Source of the DNA: Paracoccus saliphilus
GTDB lineage: Bacteria; Pseudomonadota; Alphaproteobacteria; Rhodobacterales; Rhodobacteraceae
DNA length: 38,446 nucleotides
Direction of reading: 5' to 3'
Assembly (NCBI GenBank): GCA_003255745.1
Contig: KZ836065.1
Span: forward strand, 1 to 38,446
Of the stretch, positions 24,826-33,411 are shown in pieces. The number at the start of each line of letters is the position of its first letter. The first letter of the stretch is position 1. The position numbers were made by a program, and so were the translations under genes. The notes beneath the pieces were generated by a model. That model saw only the letters and a list, made by a program, of their open reading frames with translations, did no database searches and was not told where the DNA came from.

Positions 24826-25605
24826 ATGTCGAACAAATCAGCACCATCACCCGCGCCTTTCGATCTGGACGCCCGCCCTGACAAGCGCAAGAACGAGTCG
24901 ATCGCCGATTGGCTGGGCTGCCAGATCGTCGCCGGCACGCTGGCCAGCGGCCAGCCGATCCCCAAGGAGATGGATTTCCTGACCGAGACAGGGATTTCGC
25001 GCGGGGCCTATCGCGAGGCGCTGCGCAGGCTGGCAGGCAAGGGGATGCTGGTCACCCGCACGCGAAGCGGCACCCGCGTCGCCCCGCGCCAGGACTGGTC
25101 GCTGCTGGACCCCGACGTGGTCCGCTGGAGCTTTGAGAGCGGCGCTCCGCCGGACTGGTACATCCGGGCACTGTACGAACTGCGGGCGATGATCGAACCT
25201 TCGGCGGCGGGGCTTGCCGCCGAACGGCGGACCGACACCGACCTGCAGGCCTTTCGCACGGCGCTGGAGGCGATGCGGTCCTGCGACATGACGGAAAGCA
25301 GTTGGCACCAGGCCGATGCCAGCTTTCACCGCGCCATCCTGGTCAGCGCCAACAACCCCATACTGCTGTCGCTGGAGGCGGGGATCTGTGCCGCCGTCGC
25401 CTTCACCACCGCCTTCCGGTACCGCGACATGCCCAACCCGCACCGCAAGAACCCCGTCGAGGAACATGTCGCCGTCTTCGAGCGGATCGAGGCGCGTGAT
25501 CCGCAGGGTGCCCGCAGGCTGATGTCCGAACTGATCGACACGGCGCTGCTGGATTCCAGGGGCACCACGGTCTTTGACCTGTCCCTGCCGGCGCGCCCGA
25601 CCTGA
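24826..25605 (+). CDS. GntR-family regulator, FadR/FCD subfamily
   Basis: A 259-aa regulator. The winged HTH (IADWLGCQIVAGTLASGQPI, SRGAYREALRRLAGKGML) is followed by an FCD ligand/metal domain (MIEPSAAGLAAERR, DASFHRAILV, NPVEEHVAVFERIEARD) with the expected Asp and His ligands in DxxFH and EEH. Its position next to the arabinose genes suggests a repressor of that locus; a matching operator lies at 31360-31376. The start at 24826 has a poor ribosome site. The IS21 element ends only 61 bp upstream, so its promoter region may have been replaced. It is convergent with the transporter operon. Confidence 0.9.
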   Translation: MSNKSAPSPAPFDLDARPDKRKNESIADWLGCQIVAGTLASGQPIPKEMDFLTETGISRGAYREALRRLAGKGMLVTRTRSGTRVAPRQDWSLLDPDVVRWSFESGAPPDWYIRALYELRAMIEPSAAGLAAERRTDTDLQAFRTALEAMRSCDMTESSWHQADASFHRAILVSANNPILLSLEAGICAAVAFTTAFRYRDMPNPHRKNPVEEHVAVFERIEARDPQGARRLMSELIDTALLDSRGTTVFDLSLPARPT

Positions 25606-25616
25606 GGCGCGCCGGC
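25587..25616. terminator. Bidirectional stem-loop between gntR and permease gene
   Basis: GCCGGCGCGCC (25587-25597) and GGCGCGCCGGC (25606-25616) form a perfect 11-bp GC stem with an 8-nt loop. The gntR stop codon (25603-25605) lies inside the loop. It sits between two convergent genes 18 bp apart and would serve both. Confidence 0.7.
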
Positions 25617-25623
25617 GGCGGGG

Positions 25624-26454
25624 TCAGCCCTTGACCCCCGACGAGATCATCACCGCTTCGGTCACGCGCTTCTGGAAGATCAGGTAGGCGATGACCACGG
25701 GCGCGGCGGCCAGCAGCGCCACCGACATTATCCGCGCATAGGCCACGCCAAAGGCGTCGTTCACCTGGGTGATGCCGACCGGGATCGTCATCATGTTTTC
25801 CGTCGTGATGACCAGGAAGGGCCAGAGAAAGGCGTTCCACGACATGATGAAGGTGATGATGCCAAGCGCCGTGGTGATGCCCCAGTTCAGCGGCAGATAG
25901 ACCTTGAAGAGCAGCGTGTAGTCGCCGCCGCCGTCCAAAACGACGGCCTCTTTCATTTCCTTGGGGACGGCGTCGAAGAACTGCTTGTAGACGATGATCA
26001 CCACCGGCACGATCAGCTGCGGCAGGATGATCCCGCCCCATTTGTTGATCAGGTTCAGGTCGTTCATCAGCACGAATTGCGGCACCACCAGGGCCTGCGC
26101 CGGCACCATGAAGCTGGCCAGCACGATCCCGTAGAGCAGGCGCCGCCCCGGGAACTGCATCTGGCTGAGCGCATAAGCGCACATCATGCCGGTCAGCAGC
26201 ACAACGGCCGTGATGATGACCGATGTCCCGATCGAGTTGATGTACCAGTCCATCAAGCTGGTATCGAACAGCGCGTCCCGATAGGCGGAGAAGTTGAATT
26301 CGTCGGGGAGAAGGCCGGCCTCATCTGAGACGACGCGGTTCTCGGACCTCAGCGACGTCACGAAGGCCCAGTAGAGCGGGAACATCCAGATCAGCCCCGC
26401 CAGCAGCGTGATGCAGGTCAGGACCAGGTTCTCAAGACGGCGTTGGCCGGTCAT
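25624..26454 (-). CDS. Sugar ABC transporter permease, MalG type
   Basis: A 276-aa inner-membrane permease of the carbohydrate-uptake CUT1 class with six predicted membrane segments. The EAA loop that docks on the ATPase is KEAVVLDGGGDYTLLFKVYL. It overlaps the upstream MalF-type gene by ATGA and is the last gene of the operon that includes the GH51 enzyme, UgpC-type ATPase and binding protein. Probable substrate: arabino-oligosaccharide (inference from context). Confidence 0.92.
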   Translation of the reverse strand: MTGQRRLENLVLTCITLLAGLIWMFPLYWAFVTSLRSENRVVSDEAGLLPDEFNFSAYRDALFDTSLMDWYINSIGTSVIITAVVLLTGMMCAYALSQMQFPGRRLLYGIVLASFMVPAQALVVPQFVLMNDLNLINKWGGIILPQLIVPVVIIVYKQFFDAVPKEMKEAVVLDGGGDYTLLFKVYLPLNWGITTALGIITFIMSWNAFLWPFLVITTENMMTIPVGITQVNDAFGVAYARIMSVALLAAAPVVIAYLIFQKRVTEAVMISSGVKG

Positions 26455-27338
26455 TTGCGTTTTCCTCCGATCCGCAGGATCTGGAATTGCAGGACGGAGA
26501 TCACGACGATCAGCAGGAACAGCACCAGCGAGATCGCCGCCGCATAGCCGCCGTTGTTCAGCTGGAACGCCTCGCGATAAACCATCAGCAGCAGGACATA
26601 GCTGGAGTTGAAGGGCCCGCCTTCGGACAGCAGGTAGATCTGGTCAAATATCTTCAGCTGAAGGATAAGCTGCAGCGTCAGCACCAGGGCCGTCACGGGC
26701 CACAAAAGCGGCCAGGTGACGCGCCGGAACAGCTGCGCCCGCGTGGCGCCGTCCAGTTGCGCGGCCTCGTAAAGCTCGGTCGGGATGTTGCGCAGGCCGG
26801 CCAGGAACAGCAATACGTTGAAGCCGTTCGTCCACCAGATCGTCACCACCGCGACGGAGGGCATGACCCAGAACGGGTTCTTGAACACCGGCACCGGCTT
26901 GCCGGTCACGAATTCGATCACGGGCTGCAGGACGCCGAACTGAAAATCCAGCATCCATGCCCAGATCTGCGTGACAACCGACACCGGCAGGACATAGGGC
27001 GTGAAGAACAGGACCAGCGCCAGCGCCTGCATGCGGCCCGACAGCCGGTTCACGGCCAGCGCGATGGTCAGCGCGATCACGGTCGTCGGCACCACCGTCA
27101 GCAAAACGAAATAGCCGTTGTTCTGCAGTGACCGGTAGAACAGCTTGTCCGCGAACAGCCGCTTGTAGTTGTCGAGGCCCACCCATTCGCCGCCGCCGAT
27201 CAGGGGCGCGTCGGTAAAGCTCATCCGGACGACCTCGAACAGCGGATAGGCAAAGACCAGCGCAAAGATCGCCACGAAGGGCAGGACCAGCGAAAGGGCC
27301 ACCAGCCCGTGGCGCGTCCGGTTCCGGATCATGGCCAT
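26451..27338 (-). CDS. Sugar ABC transporter permease, MalF/UgpA type
   Basis: A 295-aa CUT1 permease partner. The EAA loop is YEAAQLDGATRAQLFRRVTW, and hydrophobic segments start at residues 12-32 (VALSLVLPFVAIFALVFAY). The first extracytoplasmic segment (SFTDAPLIGGGEWVGLDNY) is typical. Its stop overlaps the start of the MalG-type gene. A strong stem-loop separates it from the binding-protein gene upstream, as is usual when binding proteins must be made in excess. Confidence 0.92.
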   Translation of the reverse strand: MAMIRNRTRHGLVALSLVLPFVAIFALVFAYPLFEVVRMSFTDAPLIGGGEWVGLDNYKRLFADKLFYRSLQNNGYFVLLTVVPTTVIALTIALAVNRLSGRMQALALVLFFTPYVLPVSVVTQIWAWMLDFQFGVLQPVIEFVTGKPVPVFKNPFWVMPSVAVVTIWWTNGFNVLLFLAGLRNIPTELYEAAQLDGATRAQLFRRVTWPLLWPVTALVLTLQLILQLKIFDQIYLLSEGGPFNSSYVLLLMVYREAFQLNNGGYAAAISLVLFLLIVVISVLQFQILRIGGKRK

Positions 27339-27366
27339 GTCGTCATATTCTCCTGCGGAAGATGCA

Positions 27367-27396
27367 GGTCCCCGCGCATGATGCGGCGCGGGGACC
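27367..27396 (-). terminator. Intercistronic stem-loop after binding-protein gene
   Basis: GGTCCCCGCGC (27367-27377) pairs perfectly with GCGCGGGGACC (27386-27396), 8-nt loop. It lies between the solute-binding protein and permease genes. Without a T-run it more likely protects the upstream mRNA or terminates partially. Confidence 0.65.
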
Positions 27397-27404
27397 CAAG
27401 GGGA

Positions 27405-28685
27405 TCAGCGCATGCGGGACTGAAGCTCGGACTTGACCTGCTCCACGGCCTCTTCAGGCGTCATGTAGCCGTGGATGGCGGGCGAGATGATGTTCTGCGC
27501 CGCGTCATAGGAGGGCGAGGCCACGCCCGCGACCTCGCTGCGGGGATCGTAGGTCGCATCATCCGCCAGCGAGGAATAGGTCGCGTTCGGCTGCATCTGC
27601 TTGAACTCGTCGCTTTCGGCGACGGGGCGATAGGCGGGGATATGACCCGCGTCGGCCCATTGGATGGCGTTCTTTTCCATCCAGCCGATGACCTGCATGA
27701 CGGCATCGCGCTTTTCGGGGTCCATCTCGGTCTGGCCCTGGATCGGGATCGCCCAGGCATGGCTGTCGGCCCAGGTGGTCTGGGTGTCCATCAGCTTGGG
27801 CACCTCGACCGCGCCCCATTCAAAGCCCAGCTTGCCGGATTCGTGCAGGTCCTTCATCGTCGGCACCTCCCAGACCCCGTTCAGCTGGAAGGCGCTTTTC
27901 CCCGAAGTGAACAGCGCCACCGAAGCCTCGTAAAGGGCCTGCTCGGGCTGCCAACCCTCGTTGTGCCACTTGGTCATGATCTCGATGGCCTTGACCGCCT
28001 TTTCGGTGCTGTCGCCCGGCAGGACCTCGCCATCCTCCGAGATCAGGATTCCCCCCTGCTGCGACAGCAGCGTGTAGAAGACACGATAAACGCCGCCATC
28101 GTCGCCGGTGGCATAGGTGACAGGCGTTTCCGAACCGTTTTCGGCAGCGGCCTGCATGGCCTCCTCGAAGTCCGCGACGCTCTCAATGCCGGTCAGGTTG
28201 CCCTCGGCATCCAGGAACCGCGTCCCCTCCAGATAGGACTTGTTGTAATAGAGCACGATGGAATGGATGTCGAAGGGCACGGCATAAAGCGTGCCGTCGG
28301 GACCCTTGGCCGCCTGCAGGGCGGTCTCGAAGAAGTCGCCTTCGCTCAGGCCTGCGGTTTCCAGGTCCTCGGGGGTGATCGGCGTCAGGACCCCCTCGCT
28401 CAGCGCCAGCGGCATGCGCGACAGGTGATAGGTCATCAGGTCGGGGCCCTGCCCCACTGCGGCCGAGGTGCGGATCTTGGTATAGAAGGGAACGCCCCAT
28501 TCCAACGTGGTGCCCTGAATCTGAATGTCGGGATGTTCCTCGTTGAACTGGTTGATCAGCGCCTTCATGCGGACCCCGTCACCGCCCGCGAAGAAGTCCC
28601 ACCAGGTTACGGTCTGCTGGGCCGCGGCCGGCAGGGCCAGCCCTGCCGCCAGGGCGATGGCGGATGCAAATGTCGTCAGTTTCAT
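27405..28685 (-). CDS. Extracellular sugar-binding protein, ABC CUT1 family
   Basis: A 426-aa periplasmic solute-binding protein. The signal peptide MKLTTFASAIALAAGLALPA ends at a likely cleavage site after AAA (before QQTVTWWD). The mature protein has family features: GGDGVRMKALINQFNEEHPD, WGVPFYTKIRTSAAVGQGPD, FDIHSIVLYYNKSYLEG and a C-terminal YMTPEEAVEQVKSELQ. It would capture an oligosaccharide and deliver it to the two permeases downstream. A strong AGGAGG precedes the start. The ligand is inferred from the linked GH51 gene, not seen. Confidence 0.92.
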   Translation of the reverse strand: MKLTTFASAIALAAGLALPAAAQQTVTWWDFFAGGDGVRMKALINQFNEEHPDIQIQGTTLEWGVPFYTKIRTSAAVGQGPDLMTYHLSRMPLALSEGVLTPITPEDLETAGLSEGDFFETALQAAKGPDGTLYAVPFDIHSIVLYYNKSYLEGTRFLDAEGNLTGIESVADFEEAMQAAAENGSETPVTYATGDDGGVYRVFYTLLSQQGGILISEDGEVLPGDSTEKAVKAIEIMTKWHNEGWQPEQALYEASVALFTSGKSAFQLNGVWEVPTMKDLHESGKLGFEWGAVEVPKLMDTQTTWADSHAWAIPIQGQTEMDPEKRDAVMQVIGWMEKNAIQWADAGHIPAYRPVAESDEFKQMQPNATYSSLADDATYDPRSEVAGVASPSYDAAQNIISPAIHGYMTPEEAVEQVKSELQSRMR

Positions 28686-28762
28686 CTTGTCCTCCTCCTT
28701 GTTGAATGTGGCGGCGCGGTGGCCCGCAGCCGTCCTCGGTGAAGCCGCACCGGAGCGACCCT

Positions 28763-29836
28763 TCAGCGCAATCGTCCGCCCTCTGGCAAGAATGCGAAAA
28801 CCTTGTCCGCCGGTGCGCCGAGGCGGATGCGATGCCCCTCCAGGCTGTCGCGGCTGCCGCGGCGTTCGAACACGATGTCAGCCCCCGAGGCCGAGCGGGA
28901 ATGGACGAAAGAGCTGCCTCCCAGCTCCTCGGCCACCTCGACCGTGACCGGCAGGCCCCCGGCCTCGACCGGCGACAGGTGCTCAGGGCGGATGCCCAGT
29001 ACCACACGCGCGCCGACCGCCGGCTTGGGGCCGCCCAAGGCTGCGTGCAGTTCCCCTTCCTCGGCCCGCGCCGTGATGCCGGTGGCGTCGCTGGCCGTCA
29101 CCACCGCATCGACGAAGTTCATCGCCGGAGAGCCGATGAAGCCGGCCACGAAGCGGTTGTCGGGGTCGTCATAGAGGCCAAGGGGCCGGCCCGCCTGCAT
29201 GACATGGCCGCCCTTCAGCACGAAGATGTCGTCAGCCAGCGTCATCGCCTCGACCTGGTCATGGGTCACATAGATCATGGTCGCGCCGATCTGGCGGTGC
29301 AGGCGCGTCAGCTCCAGCCGCATCTGCACGCGCAACTCGGCATCCAGGTTCGACAAGGGTTCGTCGAACAGGAACACGTCAGGCTGGCGGACAATGGCGC
29401 GTCCGATCGCGACCCGCTGGCGCTGCCCTCCCGACAGGTCGGACGGCTTCTTGTCCAGGTGGTCGGTCAGCTGAAGGATGCGCGCGGCCTCGCGCACCTT
29501 TTCCTCGCGTTCGGCGCGGGGTGCGCGCGACAGGCGCAGCGAAAAGCCCATGTTCTCGGCTACAGTCAGATGCGGATAAAGCGCATAGGACTGGAACACC
29601 ATCGCCACACCGCGCTTGGCCGGCTCGACTTCCGTGACGTCGCGGCCGCCGATCTCGATCCGGCCGCCGCTGGTCTCCTCCAGCCCCGCGATCATCCGCA
29701 AAAGGGTGGATTTGCCGCAGCCCGATGGGCCCACGAAGACGCCGAATTCGCCCTTGGGAACCTCCAGCGAGACGTCCTTGATGACGGCATGGGCGCCGAA
29801 CATCTTCTTCACGTTGGTCAGCTTGACGCCGGACAT
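28763..29836 (-). CDS. ABC transporter ATPase, UgpC/MalK type
   Basis: A 357-aa ATPase that energises the CUT1 importer. Walker A is GPSGCGKST, the Q-loop is FQSYALYPHL, the signature is LSGGQRQRVAIGRA, Walker B is VFLFDEPLSNLD and the H-loop is VTHD. The C-terminal TOBE/regulatory domain (VVLGIRPEHLSP) is present. The start is 3 nt after the stop of the GH51 gene, showing tight coupling. The binding-protein gene follows after 77 bp. Confidence 0.95.
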   Translation of the reverse strand: MSGVKLTNVKKMFGAHAVIKDVSLEVPKGEFGVFVGPSGCGKSTLLRMIAGLEETSGGRIEIGGRDVTEVEPAKRGVAMVFQSYALYPHLTVAENMGFSLRLSRAPRAEREEKVREAARILQLTDHLDKKPSDLSGGQRQRVAIGRAIVRQPDVFLFDEPLSNLDAELRVQMRLELTRLHRQIGATMIYVTHDQVEAMTLADDIFVLKGGHVMQAGRPLGLYDDPDNRFVAGFIGSPAMNFVDAVVTASDATGITARAEEGELHAALGGPKPAVGARVVLGIRPEHLSPVEAGGLPVTVEVAEELGGSSFVHSRSASGADIVFERRGSRDSLEGHRIRLGAPADKVFAFLPEGGRLR

Positions 29837-29839
29837 GGG

Positions 29840-31345
29840 TTACACCTTCAACCGGACCACATGATAGGACAAGGCCGCCAGCTTGCCGCAGAGGCTGCCG
29901 TCCTCGATCGCCACGCCGCTGCCCTTGGCAGGCGCGATCGCTTCGTTGCCGGGACCGTTGGTGGCCATCAGGTCGTGGCCGGCGATCACCTGGTGTTCGA
30001 TGACCGAGGGGCCCTCAAACCCGGTCAGCGACAGGCGCAGATCGGCCGTCTCGGTCAGGTGGCGGTTCACGATGAACAGTGTCACGGTTGAGGCGGCCCT
30101 GTCATGGGTCGCCGCGATGTCCATGTAGGGCACGTCGTCGGCCGCGTTGCAGTCATAGGTGGGGCCGTCCACCGAAACCCGCAGTGCCGTGCCGCGACCA
30201 TAGAGCGAGGCCAGCTGATAGGGCCAGTAGATCGACTGCCGCCAAGCCAAGCCGTCGCGGTCGGCGCGGATCGGGGCGATCACGTTGACCAACTGGGCGA
30301 TGCAGGCGATCTTGACGCGGTCCGACCGGCGGATGAATTCGTTCAGCAGGCAGGCGATGAACAGCGTGTCCTCGAAGGTATAATCTTCCTCCAGCAGTTC
30401 GGGCGCCTCGGGCCAGTCCCAGCTTTTCCAGTTCTTTGAATCCTGCTCGCGCTTGTGATACCAGACGTTCCATTCGTCGAAGCAGATATGGACATCGTTC
30501 TTGGCGCGCTTCTTGGCCTTGACGAAGTCGATCACGCCGCCGATGGCCTGGATGTAGCGGCCGGTCTCCTCGACCTTGCCGAAGAAGTTCAGCGTGTCGC
30601 GGCTGGAATTACCGAAATACTTGTGCAGCGAGATGTAGTCGACGTTCTCGTAGCACTCCTCCAGCACGCCCCGCTCCCAATCGGGATAGGTCGGCATTTC
30701 GTCGTTCGACGAGCCGCAGACAATCATTTCTGCGCCAGGGGTCATCTGGCGCAGCGCCTTGGCGGTCTCGTCGGCCAGGCGGCCGTATTCCTTGGCCTCC
30801 TTGTGGCCGATCTGCCAAGGGCCGTCCATCTCGTTGCCCAGGCACCACATCTTGACGTTGTAGGGTTCCTCGACCCCGTGGCTGCGGCGAAGATCCGACC
30901 AGTAGGTGCCGGAAGGGTGGTTGACGTATTCCATGAAGTTGCGCGCGTCCGAAATCCCGCGCGACCCCAGGTTCACAGCCAGCATCATGTCGATGCCAAG
31001 ATCCTTGGCCCAGATGGCGAATTCGTTGATCCCGACTTGGTTCGTTTCCTTGCTGCGCCAGGCCAGGTCCAACCGCACGGGGCGGTCTTCCTTGGGTCCG
31101 ATCCCATCTTCCCAGTTATAGGCCGAAACGAAGTTGCCGCCCGGATAGCGGATCGCGGGGATCTTCAGGTCCCGCACCATCGCCGCCACGTCGCGGCGAA
31201 AGCCGTGCTCATCGGCTTGGGCGTGACCGGGCTCGTAAATACCGGAATAGATCGCCCGCCCCATGTGCTCGATGAAAGCTGCATACAGGCGGTCGTCGAT
31301 CTGGCTGATTTCGAATGCGCGATGGATCGCGGCAGTGATCCGCAT
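29840..31345 (-). CDS. GH51 alpha-L-arabinofuranosidase
   Basis: A 501-aa glycoside hydrolase family 51 enzyme releasing L-arabinofuranose from arabino-oligosaccharides. The acid/base E172 lies in WCLGNEMDG and the nucleophile E291 in ICFDEWNVWY, the expected positions for the family. RYPGGNF and DYISLHKYFGN are also present. There is no signal peptide, so it works in the cytoplasm on imported oligosaccharides. The start at 31345 follows GGAGGAGG. It is the first gene of the transporter operon, with a candidate GntR operator and a TTGACA -35 directly upstream. Confidence 0.95.
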   Translation of the reverse strand: MRITAAIHRAFEISQIDDRLYAAFIEHMGRAIYSGIYEPGHAQADEHGFRRDVAAMVRDLKIPAIRYPGGNFVSAYNWEDGIGPKEDRPVRLDLAWRSKETNQVGINEFAIWAKDLGIDMMLAVNLGSRGISDARNFMEYVNHPSGTYWSDLRRSHGVEEPYNVKMWCLGNEMDGPWQIGHKEAKEYGRLADETAKALRQMTPGAEMIVCGSSNDEMPTYPDWERGVLEECYENVDYISLHKYFGNSSRDTLNFFGKVEETGRYIQAIGGVIDFVKAKKRAKNDVHICFDEWNVWYHKREQDSKNWKSWDWPEAPELLEEDYTFEDTLFIACLLNEFIRRSDRVKIACIAQLVNVIAPIRADRDGLAWRQSIYWPYQLASLYGRGTALRVSVDGPTYDCNAADDVPYMDIAATHDRAASTVTLFIVNRHLTETADLRLSLTGFEGPSVIEHQVIAGHDLMATNGPGNEAIAPAKGSGVAIEDGSLCGKLAALSYHVVRLKV

Positions 31346-31359
31346 CGGATCCTCCTCCT

Positions 31360-31376
31360 AATTTGTCCTACAAATT
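31360..31376. promoter_or_regulatory. GntR-FCD operator upstream of the GH51 gene
   Basis: AATTTGT-CCT-ACAAATT is a perfect 7-bp dyad containing TTGTCCTACAA (31363-31373), an exact fit to the FadR-subfamily pattern TNGTNNNACNA. It lies 15 bp upstream of the GH51 start and would overlap the -10 of the promoter at 31396-31401. The natural ligand protein is the GntR encoded at 24826-25605. Confidence 0.72.
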
Positions 31377-31401
31377 GGCCCCATCTGGCCCGTCATGTCA
31401 A
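31372..31401 (-). promoter_or_regulatory. Candidate sigma-70 promoter of the GH51 operon
   Basis: On the minus strand TTGACA (31401-31396) is followed after 18 nt by CAATTT (31377-31372), a weak -10 that overlaps the dyad operator. The -35 is perfect; the -10 is tentative. Confidence 0.5.
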
Positions 31402-31408
31402 TCATTAA

Positions 31409-32440
31409 TCACCCCCTGCCGCGGTTTTCGGACCGCGCCGCTTGTCGTCCAAAGCGGTACCAGGTGGTGGAAGACGCCGTTTCGCCCGGCCGCAGGATTG
31501 GGTTAGGGAAGTTCGCGTGGTTCACGGCATCCGGCCAATGTTGCGCCTCCAGTGCGAGGCCGGCATGGGGGCCATAGACGCGCCCCTCCAGCCCCGGCAC
31601 GCCGTCAAGATGGGCCCCGTCATAAAGCTGCAAACCGCAGCAGGTCGTCAGCACCTCAAGCGACAGCCCCTCTTGCCCGATCAGTCGCGCGACCGGCCGC
31701 AGGGGCTGCGGGCTGTCCGACAGGCAGAAGTTGTGGTCGAAGCCAAAGGCGCCGATCGGGCGCGGCCTGCGGAAATCCAGGGGCGTGCCGATGACCGGCC
31801 GGACCTCTCCGGTGGGGATCAGGTCGTCGTCGACCGGCAGGTAGTGCTGCGCCCCGATGCTCAGGATCTGGTTGCGCACGTCCCCCCGGCCGTCGATGTC
31901 GAAATAGCCGTGGTGGGTCAGGTTGCAGGGAGTCGCCTTGTCGCTGCGGGCCTGCAGGTCGATCTGCAAAGCACCCTCCGCCAGCCGCAGCGTCGCAGCG
32001 ATCTGCATCGCCCCCGGAAAGCCCATATGGCCGTCGGGCAGCGTCAGGGCCAAGGTCACGGCATCGGGCGCCAGATCGGTGATCTGCCATAGCTGCACGT
32101 CGGTGCCCTCGGCCCCGCCATGCAGCAGGTGGCGCCCGCGAAAGTTGGTGCTGGTCTGGTAGGTCTGCCCGTCCAGCTGAAACGTCCCCTCGCCGATCCG
32201 GTTCGCGACGCGCCCGACGATGGCCCCGAAATACCGCGCCTTGTCCAGATAATCGGCCACTGCCGGGCAGCCCAGCACGAGCGGATGGGCGACCCCTTCC
32301 ATCCGCAGATCCTGCACGATGGCACCCAAAGTCAGCACCCGCGCGATCAGCCCGCCGCCGGCCAGCGTCACGCAGTCGACTTGGCGGCCATCGGGAAGGG
32401 TGCCGAAGGGTTCGGGGCGGGAGGAAGGAGAACGCATCAT
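31409..32440 (-). CDS. galM: Aldose 1-epimerase (mutarotase)
   Basis: A 343-aa galactose-mutarotase-like enzyme that interconverts sugar anomers. Family blocks: YFGAIVGRVANRIGEG (substrate Arg), NLTHHGYFDIDG (catalytic His) and GLALEAQHWPDAVN (catalytic Glu). The start at 32440 overlaps the permease stop (ATGA); the second Met at 32437 is an alternative. It is the last gene of the YtfQRT-like transporter operon, and likely equilibrates the form of arabinose or galactose delivered by that importer. Confidence 0.93.
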   Translation of the reverse strand: MMRSPSSRPEPFGTLPDGRQVDCVTLAGGGLIARVLTLGAIVQDLRMEGVAHPLVLGCPAVADYLDKARYFGAIVGRVANRIGEGTFQLDGQTYQTSTNFRGRHLLHGGAEGTDVQLWQITDLAPDAVTLALTLPDGHMGFPGAMQIAATLRLAEGALQIDLQARSDKATPCNLTHHGYFDIDGRGDVRNQILSIGAQHYLPVDDDLIPTGEVRPVIGTPLDFRRPRPIGAFGFDHNFCLSDSPQPLRPVARLIGQEGLSLEVLTTCCGLQLYDGAHLDGVPGLEGRVYGPHAGLALEAQHWPDAVNHANFPNPILRPGETASSTTWYRFGRQAARSENRGRG

Positions 32441-33411
32441 GCGGCACCTTTGCGCAGGCTGCGGCCCGACAGCGTCAGCAGGCCCTTTTGCAGCAGGATG
32501 AAGGCCAGCAGCAGCAGGCCGATGACGATCTTGGTCCACCAGCTGGACAAGGTGCCGTCAAAGACGATGTAGGTCTGGATCAGCCCCATGGTCAGGACGC
32601 CCACCAGCGTGCCGAAGACATAGCCGGCGCCGCCGCTGAGGAGGGTGCCGCCGATGACAACAGCGGCGATGGCGGTAAGCTCGGTCCCCACCGTCGCCAG
32701 CGCATAGCCAGAGCTGGTATAGACCGAGAAGACGACCCCCGAGAGCCCGGCCATCAGACCTGAAAAGGCATAGACCAGAACTGTCGTCTGCCCCTGCCGG
32801 ACGCCCATCAGGCGGGCGGTCTGCTCGCCCCCGCCAAGGGCATAGAGGCTGGTTCCAAACCGGGTGCGATGGGCGAGGACCATGCCCAGGGCGACGACGG
32901 CCAGCATCAGCACCCCGATCAGCGTCAGGCGCCCCTTGCCCGGCATCAGGTAATAGGCGTCGCGCAGGGTCTTGTAGAAGGGATGATCGATCGGGACCGA
33001 CTGGATCGACAGCATGTAGGCCGCGCCCCGTGCCAGAAACATGCCTGCCAGCGTGACGATGAAGGCGGGCATGGCCAGCCGGTGGATCAGCAACCCCATG
33101 CAGGCCCCGAATGCCGTGGTCAGCGCCAGCACGCCTGCAAAGACGACCAGCGGGTGCAGGTTCGTGTCCCGCAGCAGGACCGCGATCAGCACGCCGGAAA
33201 AGGCGATGACCGCCCCCACTGACAGGTCGATCCCGCCCGACAGGATAACCAGTGTCATGCCGACCGCGACGATGCCAAGATAGGCGTTGTCGGTCAGCAG
33301 GTTCCCGATCACCCGCGTGGACAGGATGTTGGGAAACTGCATCCAGCTGAGCAGCCAGGCCAGCAGGAAGATGACGATCGTGGCGTAAAGGGGCAGCGCG
33401 CGGGTGTTCAT
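32437..33411 (-). CDS. Sugar ABC permease, YjfF type
   Basis: A 324-aa permease of the CUT2 (ribose/galactofuranose) class with about ten hydrophobic segments. The motif GMTLVILSGGIDLSVGAVIA is diagnostic. It overlaps both neighbours by ATGA. In E. coli the YtfT and YjfF permeases pair in the galactofuranose importer, and the same gene order is seen here. Confidence 0.92.
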   Translation of the reverse strand: MNTRALPLYATIVIFLLAWLLSWMQFPNILSTRVIGNLLTDNAYLGIVAVGMTLVILSGGIDLSVGAVIAFSGVLIAVLLRDTNLHPLVVFAGVLALTTAFGACMGLLIHRLAMPAFIVTLAGMFLARGAAYMLSIQSVPIDHPFYKTLRDAYYLMPGKGRLTLIGVLMLAVVALGMVLAHRTRFGTSLYALGGGEQTARLMGVRQGQTTVLVYAFSGLMAGLSGVVFSVYTSSGYALATVGTELTAIAAVVIGGTLLSGGAGYVFGTLVGVLTMGLIQTYIVFDGTLSSWWTKIVIGLLLLAFILLQKGLLTLSGRSLRKGAA

